From: Paracoccus beibuensis
GTDB taxonomy: Bacteria > Pseudomonadota > Alphaproteobacteria > Rhodobacterales > Rhodobacteraceae
Direction: 5' to 3'
Assembly (NCBI RefSeq): GCF_026162625.1
Contig: NZ_JAOTBD010000012.1
Location: forward strand, 1-64,000
DNA: 64,000 nt
Below the pieces are notes generated by a model, which ran no database searches, was not told the DNA's origin, and was given only the letters and a program-made list of their open reading frames with translations. The translations under genes were made by a program, and so were the position numbers. This document shows positions 28,461 to 36,817 of the stretch, in pieces (positions within the stretch are counted from its first letter, which is position 1; every line of letters starts with the position of its first letter).

Positions 28461-28490
28461 AAAAGGCCGGACCTCAGGGTCCGGCCTTTT
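28461..28490 (+). terminator. Intrinsic terminator after tRNA-Gly
   Basis: AAAAGGCCGGACC (28461-28473) pairs with GGTCCGGCCTTTT (28478-28490) around a 4-base loop TCAG: a long GC-rich stem with a T-run on the + strand. It is nearly symmetric and could also work in the other direction. Confidence 0.9.
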
Positions 28491-28699
28491 GCTTGCAGTC
28501 TTGAATCGTCCGGACGGAACTTTGTTCGACAGGGGATGAAGACGGCCCTGGCGGCGTCAATCTCGAAATTTCAACCATGCACAAGCCAACCAAGGCCGCC
28601 TGCGGGTCACCCGACACGCAACGCGAGACAACTGCGTCCGTTTCCAGACCATTGTTGACCGCCCGCACAGGACCGCGCACCAGAACCTTGCGCAGCCTG

Positions 28700-28714
28700 C
28701 TTGACACTGTCAAG
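28700..28714 (+). promoter_or_regulatory. Palindromic operator in front of the TetR gene
   Basis: CTTGACA-C-TGTCAAG, a perfect 7+1+7 inverted repeat ending 26 bp before the ATG at 28741. The left arm contains a consensus -35 hexamer (TTGACA, 28701-28706), so a bound repressor would block RNA polymerase. This suggests autoregulation by the adjacent TetR protein. No good -10 box is visible at the usual distance. Confidence 0.5.
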
Positions 28715-28740
28715 CGTTCGCTGCATCGCAGCATAAATTG

Positions 28741-29313
28741 ATGAATCAGAGTTCGTCGCAGCTGGCTAAGCAACTTGTCGATACGACGATCGAGATGCTT
28801 GATGAAGCAGCCGGCACGGACCTGAGCCTCAGGGCTGTGGCTGCGCGAGCCGGGGTGTCCCATGCCGCGCCCGCGCACCATTTCAGGGGCCTGCCGGGGC
28901 TTAGAAATGCCGTGGCGAACCAAGGCTTTACTTGGCTTCGACGGGATCTGTCGGGGGCAACTCGGGACATCCAGGACGCCTTTGAGCGGCTGCTGGCGTT
29001 ATGCCACGCCTATATCCGCTTCGCCGATGCACATTCGGCGCTGTTCCGGCTGATGTTCCAGGAACTTTCGAAAGGCGAAGCGTCGCTCCGCTGCAGCGCG
29101 GCAAGCGCCTATCAGCTTCTGCACGAGGCGCGGGCGCAACTGCACCCCTCTAGGGGTTCCCCAGCCTCGGAAGTGGCCATCCTGAGCATGGTTCATGGCT
29201 ATGCGATGATGGGCCTCGGCCAGCCGCGACCCCCTGATTCTCCGCTGCCCCAAGTAGAACTCGCAACGCTGCTGCGGCTGCTGGTCCAGGACGACCAGCA
29301 GCCGGTCACCTGA
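28741..29313 (+). CDS. TetR/AcrR family transcriptional regulator
   Basis: A 190-aa protein with an N-terminal helix-turn-helix (DLSLRAVAARAGVSHAAPAHHF, residues about 29-50) and a helical ligand-binding domain of the WHG type (CHAYIRFADAHSALFRLMFQ). ATG at 28741 is preceded by an in-frame TTG; no strong ribosome-binding site is seen. The palindrome at 28700-28714 is a likely autoregulatory operator. Its target is not clear: the neighbouring gene on the opposite strand is a decayed FAD-dehydrogenase fragment, which may have been its original partner. Confidence 0.85.
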   Translation: MNQSSSQLAKQLVDTTIEMLDEAAGTDLSLRAVAARAGVSHAAPAHHFRGLPGLRNAVANQGFTWLRRDLSGATRDIQDAFERLLALCHAYIRFADAHSALFRLMFQELSKGEASLRCSAASAYQLLHEARAQLHPSRGSPASEVAILSMVHGYAMMGLGQPRPPDSPLPQVELATLLRLLVQDDQQPVT

Positions 29314-29588
29314 TCAGCCGTCTTGGCGGTTGAGGATGTCTTCGCCCATCCGCTCGTCGGTCTGCACCATGCGCAGTTTGACGCATCGGGTGAAGCCGGA
29401 TTTCGGCTCCTCGGCCTCCAGTCCGGCAGAGAGCTATGCAGATCGCGTAGCCCGTTGAACAGCGGCAACAAGCCCGCCGCGTAACAGGGCGACCCGGCAG
29501 ACAACTCGTACCTCTCGATCAGCAGCGGCTCCCGTTCCGCCTCGGCCAAATGACGGGCCGTCCCACAGCCCCCCGCGCCGCCACCCAT
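29314..29588 (-). pseudogene. Remnant of a dimethylglycine/sarcosine dehydrogenase-like FAD oxidoreductase
   Basis: On the minus strand, the frame from 29588 reads MGGGAGGCGTARHLAEAERE followed by LLIERYELSAGSPCYAAGLL and PLFNGLRDLHS. These resemble the FAD-binding N-terminus of GcvT-linked dimethylglycine/sarcosine dehydrogenases (GGG-GCG, LLIER-ELTAGS, HAAGLLPLFN). About 150 bp in, the similarity moves to another frame: GLEAEEPKSGFTRCVKLRMV followed by QTDERMGEDILNRQDG and a TGA at 29314-29316, matching the next block of the same family (GFT-C-NLR-ASTPERMDEY). The rest of the roughly 800-residue protein is missing. So it is frameshifted and truncated at both ends, abutting the TetR stop. 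Residual similarity judged by eye. Confidence 0.6.
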
Positions 29589-29670
29589 GCAACTTTATCC
29601 CGATCTGATGCAGCGCGTCATTCACGTGGTGATTCCCTGTGGCGGAAAGCCATGCGCCGCGTCGCCGCCC

Positions 29671-29699
29671 TTGCCCGGGGGAGGTCTGGCGGCTAGGTT
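29671..29699 (+). promoter_or_regulatory. Candidate promoter of panC-panB
   Basis: TTGCCC (29671-29676), 17-bp spacer, TAGGTT (29694-29699), 25 bp before the panC ATG. Spacing is ideal and both hexamers are close to consensus for a GC-rich genome. Confidence 0.5.
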
Positions 29700-29724
29700 G
29701 CGGCGCACGCTTTGGGGGACGATC

Positions 29725-30582
29725 ATGCAGATTTGCCGCAGCACGCAAGACATGCGCGCCTGCACGCGCGACTGGCGCGCCGCCGGTGCCCGCGTGGCGC
29801 TGGTGCCGACGATGGGCGCGCTGCATGACGGCCATCTGGCGCTGGTGGCCCGCGCACGGGATTGGGTCGAAGCCGAAGGCGGCGGCCGCGTCGTCACCTC
29901 GATCTTCGTGAACCCGACGCAGTTCGGCCCGAACGAGGACCTGGACAAGTATCCGCGCGACGAGGCGGGCGATCTGGCGCTGCTGCGCCGGGCGGGCTGC
30001 GACGGGGTGTTCCTGCCCACCGTACCCGACATCTATCGTCCCGGCGCCCAGACCCATGTGGAGGTCGCGGGCCTTGGCCGAATGCTGATCGGCCGTCTGC
30101 GCCCGGGCCATTTTCGCGGCGTGGCGACGGTGGTGACCAAGCTTTTCAACATCGTCGGGCCGGATGCCGCCGCCTTCGGCGAAAAGGACTACCAGCAGCT
30201 GACCCTGATCCGGCAGATGGTCGCCGACCTTGACGTGCCGGTGCAGATCCTGCCGGTTCCGACCGTGCGCGAAGCCGACGGGCTGGCCATGTCGTCGCGG
30301 AACGCGCGCCTGGCGCCCGCCGACCGCGCCGCCGCGCCAGTCCTGAACCGCGCCCTGGACCATGCACAGGCGATGGTGGCCCAAGGCCAGCCCCTGTCGC
30401 AGGTCCGCCGCCAGATCCGCGACATCCTGCGGCTCGAGTCCCAGGCCGAGGTGCAGTCCGTCGACATCCGCGACGCCCGCACCCTGACGCGCATCGCCGC
30501 TCCGTCGGGTTCGGTGGTCATCCTGCTGGCCGTCCGCTTCGGCGACGTGCTGCTGATCGACCAGCGCGTCGCACATCCCTGA
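29725..30582 (+). CDS. panC: Pantothenate synthetase
   Basis: A 285-aa cytoplasmic enzyme that joins pantoate and beta-alanine with ATP. The motif PTMGALHDGH at residues 28-37 carries the HIGH-like ATP site, followed by SIFVNPTQFGPNEDLDKYPR, GHFRGVATVVTKLFNIV, FGEKDYQQL and the KMSKS-like MSSRNARL. The ATG at 29725 has GGGGGA upstream; an open extension to 29587 is not conserved. panB follows after 12 bp, forming a two-gene operon. Confidence 0.96.
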   Translation: MQICRSTQDMRACTRDWRAAGARVALVPTMGALHDGHLALVARARDWVEAEGGGRVVTSIFVNPTQFGPNEDLDKYPRDEAGDLALLRRAGCDGVFLPTVPDIYRPGAQTHVEVAGLGRMLIGRLRPGHFRGVATVVTKLFNIVGPDAAAFGEKDYQQLTLIRQMVADLDVPVQILPVPTVREADGLAMSSRNARLAPADRAAAPVLNRALDHAQAMVAQGQPLSQVRRQIRDILRLESQAEVQSVDIRDARTLTRIAAPSGSVVILLAVRFGDVLLIDQRVAHP

Positions 30583-30594
30583 AAGGTTCGCCCC

Positions 30595-31404
30595 ATGTCC
30601 GCACAAGCCCCCGTAAAGCGCGTCACCGTCCCGCAGATCATGCAGGCGAAGGGCGCGACGCCCCTGGTTGCGCTGACAGCGTATACCGCGCCGATGGCGG
30701 CGCTGGTCGATGCGCATGCCGACATCATCCTGGTGGGCGATTCGCTGGGGATGGTGGTCCATGGCATGACCTCGACGGTCGGCGTAACGCTCGAAATGAT
30801 GATCCTGCATGGCAAGGCCGTGATGCGCGGCAGCCAGCGCGCGATGGTCGTCATCGACATGCCCTTCGGCAGCTACGAGGAAAGCCCGGAACAGGCCTTC
30901 CGCAACGCCGCCCGCGTCATGGCCGAAACCGGCTGCGGGGCGGTCAAGCTGGAAGGTGGCAGCCGCATGGCCCCCACCATCCGCTTCCTGGTGGATCGCG
31001 GCATCCCGGTGATGGCGCATGTCGGGCTGACCCCGCAGTCGACGAACGTCATGGGCGGGTTCAAGACCCAAGGCCGCGACCAGTCCAGCTGGCCCGCCCA
31101 CCTGACCGACGCCCGGGCCGTGGCCGAGGCCGGGGCGTTCTCGGTTGTCGTCGAGGGCGTGATGGAAGCCTTGGCAGACCGCATGACCGAAACAGTGGTG
31201 ATCCCGACCATCGGCATCGGCGCCTCGGCCCGCTGCGACGGGCAGATCCTGGTGCTGGACGACATGCTGGGCCTGTCGGGCCGGGTGCCGCGCTTCGTTC
31301 GCAAGTTCGGCGACCTTGGCAGCCGCGCGGATGAGGCCATCGCCGACTACGCCGCCGCCGTCCGCGACCGCAGCTTTCCCGCCGAGGCGCAGGTCTATCG
31401 CTAG
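30595..31404 (+). CDS. panB: 3-methyl-2-oxobutanoate hydroxymethyltransferase
   Basis: A 269-aa TIM-barrel enzyme that makes ketopantoate from alpha-ketoisovalerate and methylene-tetrahydrofolate. The metal-binding motif [12 protein letters not shown] (Asp) and the segment CGAVKLEGG (Glu) plus [11 protein letters not shown] are conserved. Length is standard. It is the second gene of panCB. No ketopantoate reductase (panE) gene is adjacent. A small hairpin (GGCTG/CAGCC, 31411-31430 region) follows the stop without a T-run. Confidence 0.96.
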   Translation: MSAQAPVKRVTVPQIMQAKGATPLVALTAYTAPMAALVDAHADIILVGDSLGMVVHGMTSTVGVTLEMMILHGKAVMRGSQRAMVVIDMPFGSYEESPEQAFRNAARVMAETGCGAVKLEGGSRMAPTIRFLVDRGIPVMAHVGLTPQSTNVMGGFKTQGRDQSSWPAHLTDARAVAEAGAFSVVVEGVMEALADRMTETVVIPTIGIGASARCDGQILVLDDMLGLSGRVPRFVRKFGDLGSRADEAIADYAAAVRDRSFPAEAQVYR

Positions 31405-31775
31405 ACCCTGACGGCTGAAATTTTCCAGCCGGTTCGGTTCCGCTGGACAAGCCGGACATGTCAGACCAACCTGACTGCGCACCCGTCCCGGCGCCTGGCC
31501 GCCGTTCTGCATCTTGCGGATCACCGCGCTAAGCGTGCTCGGTCTCTCTGCGCAGCAGAAATCCGTCGCCATTCGGATCAAACCAATGAAGTCGGCGGCA
31601 CCCGAAGCATAGGGACGTCCGAGCGACGAAAAATTGTGAAGCTGATGCGCGCCCAAGGGGCGGCGACGCCTTGGAGACCGGTCATGCGCAGGGCGACCGG
31701 ACAAGCGTCGGCGCATTCTACAAGACCGACTGCGGCGATCTTGATTCGCATGCAGACTGTTACGACCGCTGCCCG
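31405..31775. other. 371-bp region without a recognisable gene
   Basis: It lies between the convergent panB and MFS genes. All six frames are interrupted or give only short, unrecognisable peptides. There is a weak hairpin just after panB (GGCTG...CAGCC) but no convincing terminator, promoter or RNA. It could be decayed coding DNA; I see no family resemblance. Confidence 0.6.
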
Positions 31776-32927
31776 TCAGCGGCTCTCGAAATCGGCGGTG
31801 GCGGCCAGACGCGACAGCGCCAGCGGGATCAGCAGCAGGACGGCCAGCCCCAGGTAGATCGTCCCGAGGCTCAGCCTTTCGGCCAGCCAGCCGATGCTGC
31901 TTGGCGCCAGAAGGATGCCGGAATAGCCCATGATCGTGACGACCGACAGGCCCACGCCGGATGCCAGCCCCGGCACGTTGCCCGCCGCCGACAGGGCGAT
32001 GGGCATCATGTTGGCGATGCCGATCCCCGCCAGCGCAAAGCCCGCGATGGCCAGCATCGGACCGCCCGCCAGACCCGCCAACGCCAGGCCGGACATCGCG
32101 ATGCCAGCGCTGACCTGCAGCGTCCGGACCGCGCCGAAGCGCAGCCGCAACCCGTCGCCCAGGAAGCGCATCATGGCCATCGTCCCGGCGCAGGCAGCGA
32201 ACCCCCAGCCCGAGACCGTCAGCGATGCGCCCATCTCGCGCTCCAGATAGACGGCGGCCCAATCGAGGATCGCGCCCTCGGGGATCATCGAGGTCAGCGC
32301 CATCAGCCCCAGCAGATAGGGCAGCGCCGTTCGCGGCAGGCGCAGGGGGGCCTTCGCTTCACCGGGTGCCGGGGCATCCGCCAGCAGGCGCGGCAGCGCC
32401 CAGGCCAGTGCGGCAAAAGCCACGGCGCTGACGACCACCGCATGCAGGGTGTCGCCGCCTGCCTGAATGATCGCGCCGCCCACGCCAGCGCCGGTAAAAG
32501 CCCCGAGGCTCCAGAACCCGTGGCAGGACGACATGATCGCCCGCGCGCGCGCACGTTCGACCGCTACCGCGTTGGCGTTCATGGCGACATCCATCCCGCC
32601 GATCAGGCCGCCGAACAGGAACACCGCCGCCGCCACCGTCCACAGGTTCGGCGCGGCCGAGATCCAGATCAGCGACGGCGCGGCCAGCCATGCGCTGAGC
32701 GTGACGGCGCGCCTGGAACCAGCCCGTGCGACCATCGCACCGAAGACCGGCATCATGCACAGCGACCCGATCCCCAGCCCCAGGACGATCAGCCCCAGCG
32801 TTGCCTCGGTGATGTCCAGCCGCGACATCAGCACCGGCAGCTTCGGCGCCCAGCTGCCGACGATCAGCCCGTTCACGAAGAACAGCATCGATACCGCCCA
32901 ACGGACGGTCACGCCCGGCACGGTCAC
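31776..32927 (-). CDS. MFS transporter (YbjJ-like)
   Basis: A 383-aa inner-membrane protein with about 12 hydrophobic helices of the major facilitator superfamily. N-terminal helix WAVSMLFFVNGLIVGSWAP, then the loop VARAGSRRAVTLS between helices 2 and 3, and CHGFWSLGAFTGAGVGGAII in helix 5. The layout resembles the YbjJ/fucose-permease-like branch; the substrate cannot be told. Translation starts at a GTG (32925-32927) that overlaps the stop of the upstream dehydrogenase gene as GTGA, so the two are coupled, which suggests a 2-hydroxy- or 2-keto-acid as cargo (inference only). Confidence 0.85.
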   Translation of the reverse strand: MTVPGVTVRWAVSMLFFVNGLIVGSWAPKLPVLMSRLDITEATLGLIVLGLGIGSLCMMPVFGAMVARAGSRRAVTLSAWLAAPSLIWISAAPNLWTVAAAVFLFGGLIGGMDVAMNANAVAVERARARAIMSSCHGFWSLGAFTGAGVGGAIIQAGGDTLHAVVVSAVAFAALAWALPRLLADAPAPGEAKAPLRLPRTALPYLLGLMALTSMIPEGAILDWAAVYLEREMGASLTVSGWGFAACAGTMAMMRFLGDGLRLRFGAVRTLQVSAGIAMSGLALAGLAGGPMLAIAGFALAGIGIANMMPIALSAAGNVPGLASGVGLSVVTIMGYSGILLAPSSIGWLAERLSLGTIYLGLAVLLLIPLALSRLAATADFESR

Positions 32928-33928
32928 AGCATCGACGGCACGACGAGGTCCGGCGGCCGGTGCCCGTCGGCGAAGGTCTTGATGTTGATGATGACTTTTT
33001 CGCCCATCTCGGCACGGCCTTCGACGGTCGCCGAACCCATGTGGGGCAGCAACACGACGTTGGGCAATTCGCGCAGGCGCGGGTTGATCTCGTGGCCGTG
33101 CTCGAAGACGTCCAGACCCGCGCCCGCGATCTCTCCGGCGCGCAGCATCCGCGTCAGGGCGTTCTCGTCGATGACCTCGCCGCGGGACGTGTTCACGATC
33201 ACCGCGGTAGGCTTCATCAGCTTCAGCCGCCGCGCGTTCAGCAGGTGAAAGGTCGAGGGCGTGTGCGGCGCATTCACGCTGACGATGTCCATGCGCGCCA
33301 GCATCTGATCCAGGCTCTCCCACCAGGTGGCCTGCAATTCGTCCTCGATCTCGGGGCGCAGGCGCTTGCGGTTGTGATAGTGGACCTGCATCCCGAAGGC
33401 GTTGGCACGGCGCGCGACCGCCTGACCGATGCGCCCCATGCCCAGGATGCCAAGCCGCCGCCCGCCGACGCGGCCGCCCAGATGCGCCGTGGGCGACCAG
33501 CCCTGCCAGCGCCCGGCCTGCATCTCGGCCAGCCCTTCGGGGATGCGACGCGTCACGGCCAGGATCAGCGCCAGCGTCATGTCGGCCGTGTCCTCGGTCA
33601 CCACGCCGGGCGTGTTGCTGACCAGGACCCCCCGCTGGCGCGCGGACATCACGTCGATATGGTCCACCCCCGCCCCAAAGTTGGCGATCAGCTTCAGCCG
33701 CTCTCCGGCGCGGGCCAGCATGTTGGCGCTGATCTGATCCGTCACCGTCGGCACCAGCACGTCGACCCCGTGCATCAGCGCCACGATCTCGTCCTGGCTC
33801 AGCTTGCGGTCGTCGTCGCGCAGGACCACGTCGAAAAGCTCCGACATGCGGGTCTCGACCGCTTCCGGCAGGCGGCGGGTCACTGCCACGCGCAGCTTCT
33901 GGCGGGACGAGGGGGTGGCGGCTGGCAT
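32924..33928 (-). CDS. D-2-hydroxyacid dehydrogenase (glyoxylate/hydroxypyruvate reductase type)
   Basis: A 334-aa NAD(P)-dependent enzyme. It has the substrate-binding NFGAGVDHIDV, the Rossmann motif GGRRLGILGMGRIGQAVARR, the catalytic Arg in VNTSRGEVIDE, and the C-terminal Glu/His pair in HEINPRLRELPNVVLLPHMG. It is closest in general features to glyoxylate/hydroxypyruvate reductases (GyaR/GhrB-like), but specificity is not certain. ATG at 33926-33928 is preceded by GAGGTGA. The stop overlaps the start of the MFS gene, forming a two-gene operon. Confidence 0.9.
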   Translation of the reverse strand: MPAATPSSRQKLRVAVTRRLPEAVETRMSELFDVVLRDDDRKLSQDEIVALMHGVDVLVPTVTDQISANMLARAGERLKLIANFGAGVDHIDVMSARQRGVLVSNTPGVVTEDTADMTLALILAVTRRIPEGLAEMQAGRWQGWSPTAHLGGRVGGRRLGILGMGRIGQAVARRANAFGMQVHYHNRKRLRPEIEDELQATWWESLDQMLARMDIVSVNAPHTPSTFHLLNARRLKLMKPTAVIVNTSRGEVIDENALTRMLRAGEIAGAGLDVFEHGHEINPRLRELPNVVLLPHMGSATVEGRAEMGEKVIINIKTFADGHRPPDLVVPSML

Positions 33929-34092
33929 GGTCACCTCACTGTGTCGGTCTCGTGTCGCGGTGCCCTTCCAATGGCCCGGCGCTTTTGGCAAACTGCCCGC
34001 GTTGAGGGGCCGGCACAAGACCCCAGAAGGTCGACCCGCCAGCCCCCCATGGGCGCGGCGGGCGCGACGCAGAGGACAGGAACGGACAGCGG

Positions 34093-34641
34093 ATGAGATC
34101 AGCGACAGGCAGGACACGCGGCGCATCGGGGGCCCTTGCGCTGGCCGCCGCCTTGATGGTGGCGGTGCCCGGACCGGTGACGGCCCAGCCTGCGCCGGAG
34201 GCGCAGGCCGAACAGCGCGGACCGGTGACGAACCTGCCCCTGCCCCGCTATGTCAGCCTCAAGGGCAACGAGGGCAATGCCCGGCGCGGCCCCAGCCTCT
34301 CGCATCGCATCGACTGGGTGTTCCGCCACGCCGGCATGCCGCTCCGCGTCGTGGCCGAGTTCGGCCACTGGCGCCGGGTCGAGGACAAGGACGGCGCCGG
34401 CGGCTGGGTGCATTATGCGCTGCTGTCGGGCGTCCGAACGGCGCTGGTGACCCAGGACATGCTGGAACTGCGCTCGCGCCCGCACCGGGACGCCGACATC
34501 GTCGCCCGGGCCGAGGCCGGGGCGATCCTGCGCCTGAACGAATGCGAGCCCGACTGGTGCCGCGTTTCGGGCGGGGGCCAGCGCGGCTGGGTGCCCAAGC
34601 CCGCGATCTGGGGGGTCGACCCGGACGAGATCCGCGATTGA
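34093..34641 (+). CDS. Exported protein with bacterial SH3 domains
   Basis: A 182-aa protein with a signal peptide (GASGALALAAALMVAVPGPVTAQP), so periplasmic. Two SH3-like repeats follow: residues about 53-115 (YVSLKGNEGNARRGPSLSHR, WRRVEDKDGAGGWVHYALL) and about 118-175 (LVTQDMLELRSRPHRDADIV, CRVSGGGQRGWVPKPAIWGV). Such SH3_4 modules bind peptides or cell-wall material; no catalytic domain is present. It is transcribed alone, divergent from the dehydrogenase-MFS pair and convergent with an M3 peptidase gene. Confidence 0.85.
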   Translation: MRSATGRTRGASGALALAAALMVAVPGPVTAQPAPEAQAEQRGPVTNLPLPRYVSLKGNEGNARRGPSLSHRIDWVFRHAGMPLRVVAEFGHWRRVEDKDGAGGWVHYALLSGVRTALVTQDMLELRSRPHRDADIVARAEAGAILRLNECEPDWCRVSGGGQRGWVPKPAIWGVDPDEIRD

Positions 34642-34733
34642 CCTTCGGCCGCATCGGCCAGAGCCACGGGCGCAGGTTCCATACCGCCCGCGCGCTGCGA
34701 CAGCGGCGCGCCCCCCGGCCTGCCCGGCAGGGC

Positions 34734-34750
34734 GCCGACCGACGGTCGGC
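34734..34750. other. Palindrome between convergent genes
   Basis: GCCGACCG-A-CGGTCGGC, a perfect 8+1+8 inverted repeat located 11 bp beyond the stop of the M3 peptidase gene and 92 bp beyond the SH3 gene. It may serve as part of a bidirectional transcription end. There is no T-run. Confidence 0.35.
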
Positions 34751-34760
34751 TCCTCCGGTT

Positions 34761-36785
34761 TCAGCTCAGGCCGCGCCCCTTCAGCAACGCGTCCACGCCC
34801 GGCATGCGCCCGCGGAACTCCATCCACAGCGCGTCCGCAGGTGCCGATCCACCACGCGACAGGATCGTCTCCTCCAGCCGCTTCGCCGTCGCCGGGTCGA
34901 AGATGTCGCCCGCCTCCTCGAAGGCCGCAAAGGCGTCGGCGTCCATCACCTCGGACCACATGTAGCTGTAGTAGCCAGCCGCATAGCCGTCGCCCGCAAA
35001 GACATGGGCGAAATGCGGCGTCGCGTGGCGCATCGGGATGGCATCCGGTGCCCCCAGCCCCGCCAGGACCTCGGCCTGCTGCGCCATCGCGTCCGCCGGC
35101 GGTGCGCCCCGGTGGAAGGCCAGGTCCACCAGCGCGCTCTCCAGGTATTCGACGGTCGAGAATCCGGCATCCGCCGTTCCGGCCGCCAGCAGACGGTCGC
35201 GCAGGTCCGCCGGCAGCGGCGCCCCCGTCTCGTGATGTCGCGCATGAGCGTCCAGAACCGAAGGCTGCTCCAGCCAGTGCTCATAAAGCTGGCTCGGCAG
35301 CTCCACGAAATCCTGCGCGACCGAGGTTCCCGAGATCGACGGCCAGGTCACGTCGGACAGAATGTGATGCGTCGCGTGGCCGAACTCGTGGAACAGCGTC
35401 CGTGCGTCGTCCCACGACAGGAAGGCGGGCTCCCCGTCTTTCTCGGGCGGGGTGAAGTTGCAGACGTTCACGACGATGGCGCGCTGCTCGTCGCCGATCT
35501 TGTGCTGCATCTGCAGGGCCGAGCACCACGCCCCCGACCGCTTGGACGGCCGCGCGAAAAAGTCGCCCACGAAGATCGCCATCAGCCGTCCGCCGCGCGT
35601 GACCCGCCAAGCCCGCACGTCCGGCGCCCAGAGCGGCGCGTCCAGCGGCTGGAACTCCAGCCCGAACAGCCGGTGCGCCACGTCGAAGACCGCGCCCAGC
35701 ATCGCCTCCAGCGTCAGATAGGGCGCGATCTGGTCCGCATCGAACTGGTGGTCGCGCTGGCGCAGGCGCTCTGCATAAAGCCGCCAGTCCCAGGCCTCCA
35801 GCGCGCCATTGAGGCCGTCGGCATGCAGCATCGCCGTCAGCTTCTCCTGGTCCTCGGCCGCGCGGGCGCGGGCGGCGGCCCAGACCTGCGACAGCAGGTC
35901 CTGAACCCGGTCGGGGGTCGCGGCCATCTGCGTCTCCAGCTTCCAGCTGGCGAAGTCGGCATGTCCCAGAAGCCGCGCCCGTTCGTGGCGCAGGGCCAGG
36001 ATTTCGTGGACCAGCGGCAGGTTGTCGGTCGCGTCGCCGCCGGCGCCCTGCCCCGACCCGCGCGCGGTCCAGGCGCGGAAGGCCGTCTCGCGCAGCGCCC
36101 GGTCCTCCGCATGTTCCAGGAACGGCACGATCAGCGACCGGTTCAGCGTCACGATCTGGCCCTCGTGACCCCGTTCGCGGGCGGCGGCGCGCATGGCGCG
36201 GACCAGCCAGCCGGGCAGCCCTGTCAGCCTGCCGTCCGCGACGGGCAGGACATAGTCGCGCTCATCCGCCAGCACATTCTGGGTGAACTGCGTGGTCAGG
36301 ACCGCCAGCCGCGCCCGGATTTCGGCCATCCGCTCGCGCCCCGCAGGCTCAAGCCCCGCGCCCGCCCGCGTCAGGTCCCGCAGCGCCAGTTCCGTGATCC
36401 GCCGGCCTTCTGGCGCCAGCGCCCCGGCCCCCTCGGCCACGGCCTTCACCCGCGCATAAAGCCGCGGGTCCATGCTGATCCGACTGCCGTATTCGGCCAA
36501 CCGCGGCGCGAAGTCGCGCTGCAGCGCCTGCCGCGCCTCGTTCGAATCGACGCCCGCCAACGTGTAGAAGATCGACAGGACGCGGTTCAGCCCTTCGTCG
36601 GCCACCTCCATTGCGGCGATCGTGTTCTCGAACGTCGGCGCGTCGGGATTGGCGGCAATCGCCTCGTGCGCAGCCTCGGCCGCGGCCAGTTCGCGGTCGA
36701 AAGCCGGGGCGAAATCCCTGTCCGCGATCTGGTCGAAGCGGGGCAGCCCCTCGGGGCCGGTCCATCGGGTCAGCTGTCGGTTCAT
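34761..36785 (-). CDS. M3 family metallopeptidase (oligopeptidase A/Dcp type)
   Basis: A 674-aa zinc oligopeptidase. The catalytic motif LFHEFGHATHH (HEXXH) with the downstream glutamate in FVELPSQLYEHWLE is intact. The protein is helical, lacks a signal peptide and should act in the cytoplasm on short peptides, like PrlC/OpdA or Dcp. The start is decided by the ribosome-binding site: AAGGAGG lies 5 nt before ATG 36785, whereas the upstream in-frame ATG at 36800 overlaps that site and would be untranslated leader. Not obviously in an operon; the MoeB-like gene ends 32 bp upstream on the same strand. Confidence 0.93.
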   Translation of the reverse strand: MNRQLTRWTGPEGLPRFDQIADRDFAPAFDRELAAAEAAHEAIAANPDAPTFENTIAAMEVADEGLNRVLSIFYTLAGVDSNEARQALQRDFAPRLAEYGSRISMDPRLYARVKAVAEGAGALAPEGRRITELALRDLTRAGAGLEPAGRERMAEIRARLAVLTTQFTQNVLADERDYVLPVADGRLTGLPGWLVRAMRAAARERGHEGQIVTLNRSLIVPFLEHAEDRALRETAFRAWTARGSGQGAGGDATDNLPLVHEILALRHERARLLGHADFASWKLETQMAATPDRVQDLLSQVWAAARARAAEDQEKLTAMLHADGLNGALEAWDWRLYAERLRQRDHQFDADQIAPYLTLEAMLGAVFDVAHRLFGLEFQPLDAPLWAPDVRAWRVTRGGRLMAIFVGDFFARPSKRSGAWCSALQMQHKIGDEQRAIVVNVCNFTPPEKDGEPAFLSWDDARTLFHEFGHATHHILSDVTWPSISGTSVAQDFVELPSQLYEHWLEQPSVLDAHARHHETGAPLPADLRDRLLAAGTADAGFSTVEYLESALVDLAFHRGAPPADAMAQQAEVLAGLGAPDAIPMRHATPHFAHVFAGDGYAAGYYSYMWSEVMDADAFAAFEEAGDIFDPATAKRLEETILSRGGSAPADALWMEFRGRMPGVDALLKGRGLS

Positions 36786-36817
36786 CGGGACCTCCTTCAT
36801 CGGAGGTCAGCCTAGGG

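Noticed and set aside
29587-29724. A longer panC start at 29587
   Set aside because: The extra 46 residues are not part of pantothenate synthetase and would cross the candidate promoter; ATG 29725 fits the family.
31405-31775. A possible transposase or other gene remnant downstream of panB
   Set aside because: No frame gives a recognisable motif and there are no terminal inverted repeats or target duplications.
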